64,000 nt of DNA. It comes from Tagaea sp965279565. GTDB taxonomy: Bacteria; Pseudomonadota; Alphaproteobacteria; CACIAM-22H2. The DNA is taken from the NCBI GenBank assembly GCA_965279565.1, contig OZ257249.1:2232001-2296000 (forward strand), in the 5' to 3' direction. A program made the position numbers and the translations under genes. The notes below the pieces were generated by a model. The model was not told the origin of the DNA and made no database searches. It saw only the letters and a program-made list of their open reading frames with translations. Shown piece after piece: positions 57,217-64,000 of the stretch. Within the stretch, counting starts at the first letter, position 1. Each line of letters begins with the position of its first letter.

Positions 57217-59769
57217 ATGGAGGAAGCGCGCCTGACCGCTGCTGCCGGTGCCGAGCCGGCGGCCGACAAGCCGCCGCCCTTCGACGAGATGGTCACGGGG
57301 GCGGGGCAGATCCGTCCGCACTGGCAGCCTTTGATGGGGGCGCTGCGCACGCTGCCTTCGGGCGCGCTGGCCGAGCGCATGGACCGCGCGCGCCGCCAAT
57401 ACGACGAGAACGGCGTCACCTACAACGTCTTCGCCGAGACGCGCGGGCCGCAGCGGCCCTGGCAGTTCGACCTGCTGCCGCTGCCGATCCCGGCCGAGGA
57501 ATGGGCGGGGATCGAATCGGCCCTCGTCAAGCGCGCCACGCTGCTCGACAAGATCCTCGCCGACATCTACGGCCCGCAGAGCCTGATCCGCGACCGGCTG
57601 CTGCCGCCGGCCCTCGTCCACACCAATCCCGCCTTCCTGCGCCCGTGCCACGGCGTGACGCCCGCCAACGGCGCGCCGTTCCTGCATTTCTATGCGGCCG
57701 ACATCGCGCGCGGGCTCGACGGGCGCTGGCGCGTGTGCGCCGACCGCGTCAACGCGCCGTCGGGGGCAGGCTACGCGCTGGAGAACCGCAACGTGCTGAT
57801 GCGCACGCTGCCCGAGCTGTTCCAGGCCTCGACCGTGCGCCGCCTCGGGCCGTTCTTCGAGCTGTGGCAGGCGGCCCTTGCGCAGCTTGCACCCAAGCAT
57901 CGCGAGAATCCGCGCATCGTGCTGCTCACGCCCGGCCCCTACAGCGAGACCTATTTCGAGCATGTCTATCTCGCACGCCAGCTCGGCCTGACGCTGGCCG
58001 AGGGTGCGGATCTCACCGTGCGCGACGCCAAGGTGTTCCTGAAGACGCTCGGCGGCCTGCAGCAGGTCGACGTGATCCTGCGCCGGCTCGACGACGACTA
58101 CTGCGATCCGGTCGAGCTGCGCCCGGAATCGGCGATCGGCGTGGCAGGGCTGGTCGATGCCGTGCGCGCGGGCAGCGTCACGCTCGCCAACGCGCTGGGG
58201 GCCGGCGTGGTCGAAACGCCGGCGATCCTGCCGTTCCTGCCGGGCCTCGCGCAGCGCCTGCTGGGCGAGGATCTCGGCATGCCGTCGATCGAGACCTGGT
58301 GGCTCGGCCAACGCGCCGTGTTCGACCAGGTGGTCGAGCGCATCGAGGACTACGTCTTCCGCCCGTGCTTCGCCGGCGACGGGTTCGAGCCGGCGGTCGT
58401 CGGCTCCGACGTCGAGCCGGGCAAGCGCAAGGCCTTCATCGAACGCCTGCGCGCGCGCCCGCACCGCTACGTGGCGCAGGCGCGCATGCACAAGTCGGCG
58501 ATGCCGGTCTGGTCGGCGAACGGCCTGATCCCGCGCCCGCTGATGGTGCGCTGCTTCCTGGTGCGCCACGAAGGCACCTACGTGCCGATGCCCGGCGGCA
58601 TGACGCGCGTATCGGCCGACGACACCGGCGTCGACATCTCGATGCAGCGCGGTGGTGCGGCCAAGGACACGTGGGTGATCGAGCGCGAGCTTGCCCCCGT
58701 CGTCGTGGGCACGCGTTCGCAGGCGGCGCGCGAGCCGCTGCGCCGCTCGGCGGGCGAACTGCAGAGCCGCGTGGCCGACAATCTCTTCTGGCTCGGCCGC
58801 TATGCCGAGCGGCTGGACAATGCCGCGCGCCTGATGCGCGCGAGCCTGATGCGCGTTCCCGCCGGCGGGGCGTCGGCGCGCGAACTGGCCGAGTTCCAGG
58901 CGCTCGCGCGCATGCTGGGCGAACGCGGCCTCGTCGAGCGCACGATGGGCGGGTTGCCCGATGGCCGCTCGATGATGGAAGCGCTGGGCCACGCCTGCGG
59001 TTCCGACCAGGGCATTTCGCACCTGTTCCAGGCGATCCAGCGCATCGCACCCACCGTGCGCGACCGCCTGTCGGCCGACATGTGGAACGTCGTCAACGAC
59101 CTGCTGCGCGACGCACGCCTGCGCCTGGAAGGCCAGCCGGGCGATGCCGACCGCCTGCTCGAAGGTATGGACCACACGATCGGCGTGTGCGCCGCCTTCC
59201 ACGGCATGGCGTCGGAGAACATGACGCGCGGCTCGGGCTGGCGCTTCCTCGATCTCGGCCGGCGCCTCGAACGTGCGGCGCACGGCGCTTCGGTCGTGCG
59301 CGACGTGTTCGCCGCGTCGGGCCACGGGTCGGAGCCGTGGCTGCGCCTGCTGCTGGAGCTCTGCGACAGCTCGATCACCTACCGCACGCGCTACATGGCG
59401 GCGGTGCAGCCGGCCCCCGTGCTCGACCTGCTGCTGTGCGACGACACGAACCCGCGCTCGGTCGCCTTCCAGCTCCAGCTCGTCGCCGAGCATCTCGACC
59501 GGCTCGCGCGCCGCGACGTACGCCCGCTCTCGCAGCCCGAGCAGAAGATCGCGCGCGCGGCCCTGACGGCCGTCGAACTGTTCGATGTCGAGCGCGTCGG
59601 TTCGACGATCGACCGCGACGCGATGGGGCTGCTCGACGACCTGGTTGGCGGCATGCAGGGCCGGCTCGCCGACCTGTCGGAGGCGATCACGCGCGCCTAT
59701 TTCAGCCATGTCGAGACGGTCCAGTCGATCGGCTACGAGGTGGCGCCCGCCCGCGAGGACGGCGCATGA
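57217..59769 (+). CDS. circularly permuted ATP-grasp protein fused to alpha-E domain
   Basis: The 850-residue protein joins two families often encoded separately. Residues about 60-490 are the DUF404/DUF407 circularly permuted ATP-grasp (GVTYNVFAETRG; LLTPGPYSETYFEHVYLAR; ILRRLDDDYCDPVELRPES; VANALG-like NALGAGVVETP). Residues about 505-835 are the alpha-E (DUF403) helical domain (RVADNLFWLGRYAERLDNAARL; GWRFLDLGRRLERA). It likely makes amide bonds with ATP. GAGGAG precedes the ATG. The next gene starts inside its stop codon (ATGA). Confidence 0.9.
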   Translation: MEEARLTAAAGAEPAADKPPPFDEMVTGAGQIRPHWQPLMGALRTLPSGALAERMDRARRQYDENGVTYNVFAETRGPQRPWQFDLLPLPIPAEEWAGIESALVKRATLLDKILADIYGPQSLIRDRLLPPALVHTNPAFLRPCHGVTPANGAPFLHFYAADIARGLDGRWRVCADRVNAPSGAGYALENRNVLMRTLPELFQASTVRRLGPFFELWQAALAQLAPKHRENPRIVLLTPGPYSETYFEHVYLARQLGLTLAEGADLTVRDAKVFLKTLGGLQQVDVILRRLDDDYCDPVELRPESAIGVAGLVDAVRAGSVTLANALGAGVVETPAILPFLPGLAQRLLGEDLGMPSIETWWLGQRAVFDQVVERIEDYVFRPCFAGDGFEPAVVGSDVEPGKRKAFIERLRARPHRYVAQARMHKSAMPVWSANGLIPRPLMVRCFLVRHEGTYVPMPGGMTRVSADDTGVDISMQRGGAAKDTWVIERELAPVVVGTRSQAAREPLRRSAGELQSRVADNLFWLGRYAERLDNAARLMRASLMRVPAGGASARELAEFQALARMLGERGLVERTMGGLPDGRSMMEALGHACGSDQGISHLFQAIQRIAPTVRDRLSADMWNVVNDLLRDARLRLEGQPGDADRLLEGMDHTIGVCAAFHGMASENMTRGSGWRFLDLGRRLERAAHGASVVRDVFAASGHGSEPWLRLLLELCDSSITYRTRYMAAVQPAPVLDLLLCDDTNPRSVAFQLQLVAEHLDRLARRDVRPLSQPEQKIARAALTAVELFDVERVGSTIDRDAMGLLDDLVGGMQGRLADLSEAITRAYFSHVETVQSIGYEVAPAREDGA

Positions 59770-60668
59770 TCTACGACGTCGTCCATCGCACGACCTACCG
59801 CTATGCCGAGCCGGTCGATCTTTCCTATCACGTGATGCGCCTCAGCCCTCGCGCACTGACCCACCAGCGCGTGCTGCGCACCGCCGTGATCGCGACACCG
59901 GCCCCCGTGCGCGTGCACGACACGACCGACTATTTCGGCAACGTCTCGACCTACATGTCGCTCGAGGAGCCGCACGCCGAACTCGTCGTCGACGCGCGCT
60001 GTGCGGTCGACGTGCAGTTCCCGGCACCGCCCGATTCCGCATCGACCCCGCCGTGGGAACAGGTGCGCGATTCCCTCGACGGCGGCGGCCTGCCGACCGA
60101 GACGCTGGCGGTCGAGTTCGTGCGCGAATCCCCGCTTGTCGCGGTCGACGACGCGGTGCGCGAGTTCGCGGCCCCGTCCTTTGCGCCCGGCCGTCCGGTG
60201 CTGGCCTGCTTCCTCGACCTCAACCGGCGGATCAAGGCGGAGTTCACGTTCGACCCGCGCGCCACCGGTGTCGCCACCGCCGTGCGCGAGGTCATGCAGC
60301 TGCGCCGCGGCGTGTGCCAGGATTTCGCGCACGTGATGATCGCGAGCATCCGCGCGATGGGCCTCGCCGCGCGCTACGTGTCGGGCTACATCCGCACCCA
60401 CGCGCCGGCCGGCCAGCCACGCCGCATCGGCGCCGACGCGAGCCATGCGTGGGTCGGCGTCTTCGTGCCGGGTGCGGGCTGGATCGATCTCGACCCGACG
60501 AACGATCTGGTCGTCCACGACGAACACGTCGTTCTCGGCTGGGGCCGCGACTATGGCGACATCGCGCCGATCCGCGGCGTCATCCTCGGCGGCGGGACGC
60601 ACCGGCTGGACGTGTCGGTCGACCTGCGCCCGCTCGACGTCTCATACGCGTCGGAACAGGACGGATAG
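59766..60668 (+). CDS. transglutaminase family protein (second in cluster)
   Basis: This 300-residue protein has the transglutaminase N-domain (MIYDVVHRTTYRYAEPVDLS) and the catalytic triad Cys184 (RRGVCQDFAHV), His227 (ASHAWVGVF) and Asp243 (DLDPTND). It is probably a cysteine peptidase or amidase acting on peptides made by the ATP-grasp protein, with which it is translationally coupled. The C-terminus, DIAPIRGVILGGGTHRLDVSV, is typical. Its last 27 bp overlap the convergent methyltransferase gene. Confidence 0.92.
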   Translation: MIYDVVHRTTYRYAEPVDLSYHVMRLSPRALTHQRVLRTAVIATPAPVRVHDTTDYFGNVSTYMSLEEPHAELVVDARCAVDVQFPAPPDSASTPPWEQVRDSLDGGGLPTETLAVEFVRESPLVAVDDAVREFAAPSFAPGRPVLACFLDLNRRIKAEFTFDPRATGVATAVREVMQLRRGVCQDFAHVMIASIRAMGLAARYVSGYIRTHAPAGQPRRIGADASHAWVGVFVPGAGWIDLDPTNDLVVHDEHVVLGWGRDYGDIAPIRGVILGGGTHRLDVSVDLRPLDVSYASEQDG

Positions 60669-61241
60669 GTTGTTGGCCGGCATCGCGACGACCGTCGGCG
60701 ACGCGAACCCTTCCGCCGCCGCGATCACGTCGGCGAGATCGCGCACACCCCATGCCGGATCGCGTGCGCGCAGGCTTTCGTCGAACGAAGCGTTCGACGG
60801 TGCGGTGTGCGCGCCGTCGCGCATGAAGGGCCCGTACAGGTAGAGAAGCCCGCCGGGCGCGAGCAGCCGGGCGGCACCGCGCATCAGGCCGAGGCACGCG
60901 GCCCAGGGTGCGATGTGGATCATGTTGATGCACAGCACCGCGTCGGCCGTGGCGAGCGGCCAGATTTCCGCCGTCGCGTCGAGGGCCAGCGGGGGCAGCA
61001 GGTTCGGCCCGCCGTCGGACGCGATCCACGCGGCGATCGAGGCGCGGTTGGCGGGATCTGGGTCGCTCGGCTGCCAGACAAGCGTGGGGAAGGCGGCGGC
61101 GAACGCAAGCGCATGCTCGCCGGAGCCCGAGGCGATCTCCAGTGCGGTCCCGCTTGCGGGCAGGCGCTCGCGCAGGACGTCGAGGATCGGTTCGCGGTTG
61201 CGCGCGACGGCGGGGGCCTGGCGGCGCGCGTCGCCGGTCAT
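60642..61241 (-). CDS. DUF938 family SAM-dependent methyltransferase
   Basis: The 199-residue protein has a SAM-binding loop LEIASGSGEHALAFA, then CINMIHIAPWAACLGLM and GGLLYLYGPFMRDGAHTAPSNASFD, typical of DUF938 methyltransferases. The target is unknown. Its ATG overlaps the hutF stop by 4 bp, so it is co-translated with hutF. The 27-bp overlap with the convergent transglutaminase gene is longer than others here. Confidence 0.87.
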   Translation of the reverse strand: MTGDARRQAPAVARNREPILDVLRERLPASGTALEIASGSGEHALAFAAAFPTLVWQPSDPDPANRASIAAWIASDGGPNLLPPLALDATAEIWPLATADAVLCINMIHIAPWAACLGLMRGAARLLAPGGLLYLYGPFMRDGAHTAPSNASFDESLRARDPAWGVRDLADVIAAAEGFASPTVVAMPANNLSVLFRRV

Positions 61242-62611
61242 GCCAGCAGCTTTCGCGCGGTCTTCGCGAAATCGCTGGCGGCTTGCTCGGCGTGCCGGTG
61301 ATGGCCCTCGCGCACGACCCATTGGCCGCCGACAACCACGTCGCGCACCGGGTTCGAGTTTCCGCAGAACAGCCACGCGTCGACCAGCGTGTCGGGTGCT
61401 CGGGCGACCAGGGCAGGATGCTCGTCGTCGAGCACGACGAAGTCGGCGCGGTAGCCGGGCGTCAGGGCACCCGTCTTCCGTCCGGCCGCCTGCGCGCCGC
61501 CGGCACGCGCACGTTCGAACAGGAACGCGCCGGTGGAATCGCCTTCGGGCCGGTGCGTCACGTTGCGGCCGAGATGGATGAGGCGCTGGCCGTAGTCGAG
61601 CCAGCGCAGTTCCTCGACCGGGCTCGTCGACACGTTGGAATCCGTGCCGACGCCGAAGATGCCGCCGGCCTTCAGGAAGTCGCCGAACGGGAAAAGCCCG
61701 TCGCCCAGATTGGCTTCCGTCGCCGGGCAGATGCCGACGACGGCGCTACGCTTCGCCATCGCATCGACCTCGGCCGGCGTGACGTGCGTGGCATGGACGA
61801 GGCACCAGCGCCGGTCGACCGGCGCATTGGCCAGCAGCCAGTCGACCGGCGTCTTGCCCGACCAGACCTTGCAGTCGGCAACTTCCTTGGGCTGTTCGGC
61901 GATGTGGATGTGGATGGGCGCATCGGCATCGAGCCGGTCGAGCATCGCGAGTGCTGCCTTCAGCGCCGGCGGCGTGACCGCGCGCAGCGAATGCGGAGCG
62001 ATCCCCACGCGCACCTGCGGATCGCCGCGATGGCGGCGCACGAGCCGCTCGACGAGATCAGCGTAGGAATCGTCGTCGAGCACGAAGCGCTTCTGCCCGT
62101 CGTTGGGGGCCGTCCCGCCGAAGCCGCTCGTCTGGTAGAGGACGGGCAGCAGCGTCAGGCCGATGCCCGATGCGGCCGACGCCGCGACGATCCGGTCGGA
62201 AAGCTCGGTCGGCACGTCGTAGCGCTCGCCGTCGGGATCGTTGTGCACGTAGTGGAACTCGCACACGCTGGTGAAGCCATGGCGCACGAGTTCGACATAG
62301 AGCTGCGTGGCGACCGCCTCGACGTCGCGAGGGTGCAGGCGCCGGATGAAGCGGTACATGATGTCGCGCCAGGACCAGAAATTGTCACCCTGCGGGCCCG
62401 CGCGCTCGCCCAGTCCCGCCATCGCGCGCTGGAAAGCATGGCTGTGCAGGTCGGCGAGGCCAGGCAGGACGGGACCCGCGAGCCTCTCAGCACCGACGGC
62501 ATCCGCACCGGCAACGACCGAGACGAGATCGCCGCGCGCGTCGACCGCGAAGCGCACGTCGCGTGTCCAGCCGGTCGGCAGCAGGGCAAGGGAGGCGAAA
62601 AAATCTGGCAT
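61238..62611 (-). CDS. hutF: formimidoylglutamate deiminase
   Basis: The 457-residue amidohydrolase has metal-ligand motifs LHSHAFQRAMAG, HIHIAEQPKEV, HATHVTPAEV and GTDSNVSTSP, all of HutF type. Together with FWSWRDIMYRF near the start this marks HutF, which converts N-formimidoyl-L-glutamate to N-formyl-L-glutamate and ammonia in the five-step histidine pathway. hutG lies divergent next door. hutH and hutU are not in the window. Confidence 0.93.
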   Translation of the reverse strand: MPDFFASLALLPTGWTRDVRFAVDARGDLVSVVAGADAVGAERLAGPVLPGLADLHSHAFQRAMAGLGERAGPQGDNFWSWRDIMYRFIRRLHPRDVEAVATQLYVELVRHGFTSVCEFHYVHNDPDGERYDVPTELSDRIVAASAASGIGLTLLPVLYQTSGFGGTAPNDGQKRFVLDDDSYADLVERLVRRHRGDPQVRVGIAPHSLRAVTPPALKAALAMLDRLDADAPIHIHIAEQPKEVADCKVWSGKTPVDWLLANAPVDRRWCLVHATHVTPAEVDAMAKRSAVVGICPATEANLGDGLFPFGDFLKAGGIFGVGTDSNVSTSPVEELRWLDYGQRLIHLGRNVTHRPEGDSTGAFLFERARAGGAQAAGRKTGALTPGYRADFVVLDDEHPALVARAPDTLVDAWLFCGNSNPVRDVVVGGQWVVREGHHRHAEQAASDFAKTARKLLA

Positions 62612-62674
62612 GGCACTGGAATCCCCGAACGAAGCGCCTATTCTTGGGGCGGACGCGGCCGGAAAGGAAGCTTC

Positions 62675-63478
62675 TTGAAACCGATCTACGAACTCGCACC
62701 GGGCACGACCCCGCTGCTGATCAGCGTGCCGCATGCCGGCACCTACGTGCCCGACGCCATCGCCGCACGCCTCACCCCCGAAGCGCTGGCGATGCCCGAT
62801 ACCGACTGGCACGTCGAGAAGCTCTATTCGTTCGCCGCCGAGCTGGGTGCGGGCCTGATCGTCGCCACGCATTCGCGCTATGCGGTCGATCTCAATCGCG
62901 ATCCGTCGGGCACGCCGCTCTATCCGGGGCGGGACAATACCGAACTGGTGCCGCTGGGCACGTTCGCGAGCCAGCCGGTCTACCGCAAGGGTCAGGAACC
63001 GGACAAGGCGGAGGAGGCCGAGCGCGTCGCGCGTTTCTGGCGCCCCTACCACGCGGCACTTGCCGGCGAACTCGACGCGATCGTCGCGCGCCACGGCATT
63101 GCCGTGCTGTGGGACGGACATTCGATCCCGGCCGAGGTGCCGCGTCTGTTCGAGGGACGCCTGCCCGACCTCAATCTCGGCTCCGCGGCGGGAGTTTCGG
63201 CCGATCCGGACCTGCGCGACTGTGCAAGTGCGGCCCTCGACGGGCCGGGCATGAGCCTCGTCGTCGACGGGCGGTTCAAGGGTGGCTACATCACGCGGCT
63301 CTATGGCCGGCCGGCCGCGAAGGTGCATGCGCTCCAGCTCGAGAAGGCGATGGCCGCGTACATGGACGAGGCACCACCCTACCGGTGGGACGCCGCGCGG
63401 GCCGCTCCGATGGTGGCACGCCTTCGCCGCACGATGGGTGCGGTCACAGCCTGGGCCGTTTCGCGCGCGAAGGCCTGA
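62675..63478 (+). CDS. hutG: N-formylglutamate deformylase
   Basis: The 267-residue protein has the N-formylglutamate amidohydrolase pattern: LLISVPHAGTYVPDAIAAR, DTDWHVEKLYSF, HSRYAVDLNRDPSGTPLYPG and VLWDGHSIPAEVPRLFEG. It cleaves N-formylglutamate to glutamate and formate, the step after HutF. The start is TTG at 62675, preceded by GGAAAGGAAG; no ATG fits the conserved N-terminus. It is divergent from hutF across 63 bp. Confidence 0.93.
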   Translation: MKPIYELAPGTTPLLISVPHAGTYVPDAIAARLTPEALAMPDTDWHVEKLYSFAAELGAGLIVATHSRYAVDLNRDPSGTPLYPGRDNTELVPLGTFASQPVYRKGQEPDKAEEAERVARFWRPYHAALAGELDAIVARHGIAVLWDGHSIPAEVPRLFEGRLPDLNLGSAAGVSADPDLRDCASAALDGPGMSLVVDGRFKGGYITRLYGRPAAKVHALQLEKAMAAYMDEAPPYRWDAARAAPMVARLRRTMGAVTAWAVSRAKA

Positions 63479-63482
63479 GGAA

Positions 63483-64000
63483 TCAGACGCGCAGCGTGCG
63501 CGTGGGCGGCAGCGTGACGGTCACGGTCGTGCCGCGGTCGACGGCACTTTCGATCGCGAGCTTTCCGCCGTGCAGCTCGACGAGCTTCCTGGAAAGCGGC
63601 AGGCCCAGCCCCGTTCCCTCGAAGCGGCGCGACAGCGCGTTGTCGACCTGCGAGAAGGGCTCGAGGGCGCGCGGGATGTCTTCCGCCTTCATTCCGATGC
63701 CGGTGTCGCGCACCGCGAAGCGCGCGCCGCCGTCCGGTGCCAGATCGACCTCGACCGTCACACGCCCGCCCGGCGGAGTGAACTTGACCGCGTTCGCCAG
63801 CAGGTTGATCAGCACCTGCTTCAGGCGGCGCGCGTCGGCGTCGATCTTCGGCAGGTCCGGGGCGACGCGCGTTTCGACGCGGACCTGGCCGGCATGCGCG
63901 CGCGGATCGATCAGGCGCACGCTCGCCGCGGCGATCTCGCCCAGATCGACCGGCCGTTCGTCCAGTTCGGCGTTGCCCGATTCGGCCTTCGCGATGTCGA
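63483..64000 (-). CDS. histidine kinase, C-terminal part (runs off the window)
   Basis: The frame is open to the last base, so the N-terminus is outside the window; a GTG at 63918-63920 is internal. The visible 172 residues hold the end of a phosphoacceptor helix region (DIAKAESGNAELDERPVDLG) and an ATPase domain: N-box RLKQVLINLLANAVKFTPPG, G1 VRDTGIGM, F-box EPFSQVDNALSRRFEG, G2 GTGLGLPLSRKLVE. It signals through a response regulator not seen here. Its stop is 4 bp beyond the convergent hutG stop. Confidence 0.93.
   Translation of the reverse strand, partial: DIAKAESGNAELDERPVDLGEIAAASVRLIDPRAHAGQVRVETRVAPDLPKIDADARRLKQVLINLLANAVKFTPPGGRVTVEVDLAPDGGARFAVRDTGIGMKAEDIPRALEPFSQVDNALSRRFEGTGLGLPLSRKLVELHGGKLAIESAVDRGTTVTVTLPPTRTLRV

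Noticed and set aside
57172..59709. Minus-strand open frame of about 845 codons opposite the ATP-grasp/alpha-E gene
   Set aside because: Composition is of a reverse-complement shadow and no motif is seen; the plus-strand protein is clearly real.
1..64000. CRISPR array, prophage or insertion sequence
   Set aside because: No regularly spaced repeats, phage structural genes, transposase or integrase were found on reading either strand.

Overview
The window looks like the chromosome of a high-GC, nutritionally versatile alphaproteobacterium, probably from the Rhodospirillales or Hyphomicrobiales sense of the class. This is an inference. It rests on strong G/C third positions, alphaproteobacterial families (Aap-type amino-acid permeases, the PhnS2/T2/U2 transporter, a PAS_5 protein, HutF/HutG formimidoylglutamate breakdown, intracellular PHA depolymerase) and many uptake systems beside oxidative catabolic genes. 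About 64 protein genes and one tRNA are packed with short gaps and many ATGA-type overlaps. No rRNA, CRISPR array, transposase or integrase was seen.

Layout. 1-8256: sugar-acid and hydroxy-acid catabolism (aminotransferase, DgoK-type kinase, 2-hydroxyacid dehydrogenase, DenD-like epimerase, three SDR enzymes, an RraA-like protein, a secreted MetX-like hydrolase). 8268-11515: an Aap-type amino-acid ABC operon (aapJ, aapQ, aapM) without its ATPase. 11656-15658: a complete ABC importer. 15655-20495: a TRAP transporter with type II dehydroquinase, divergent from a tandem-duplicated GntR-FCD regulator. 20504-22155: an AT-rich island holding one gene, an AAA/STAND-like ATPase fused to a TIR domain. 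22161-28195: sulfur genes (flavocytochrome c flavoprotein, small cytochrome c, YeeE/YedE transporter, TusA) mixed with a luciferase-like oxygenase, an FNR-box-preceded small Cys-rich ORF, an orphan binding protein and a Nudix hydrolase. 28207-40030: mixed housekeeping and hypothetical genes, tRNA-Thr(UGU), a cupin-like gene behind two identical palindromes, PHA depolymerase, GST, GNAT proteins and an HTH protein. 40320-44871: a PhnS2/T2/U2-type transporter with a HAD hydrolase. 44868-48528: a Rieske oxygenase and a dimethylglycine-dehydrogenase-like flavoprotein, probably for N-methylated amines. 49109-53643: orphan iron-type permease, small hypotheticals and an MFS exporter. 53792-60668: a three-gene ATP-grasp/alpha-E/transglutaminase cluster. 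60642-63478: DUF938 methyltransferase, hutF and hutG. The window ends in a histidine kinase.

Most of the region supports uptake and oxidation of amino acids, sugar acids, cyclic hydroxy acids, phosphonate-like compounds and methylated amines, with PHA storage and reduced-sulfur oxidation. The main outliers are the TIR-ATPase island (a likely anti-phage gene gained by transfer), the double GntR regulator, the start-codon-less aapQ, the FNR-box small ORF and the uncharacterised ATP-grasp/transglutaminase cluster. All functions are read from sequence motifs by eye; no database search was run.
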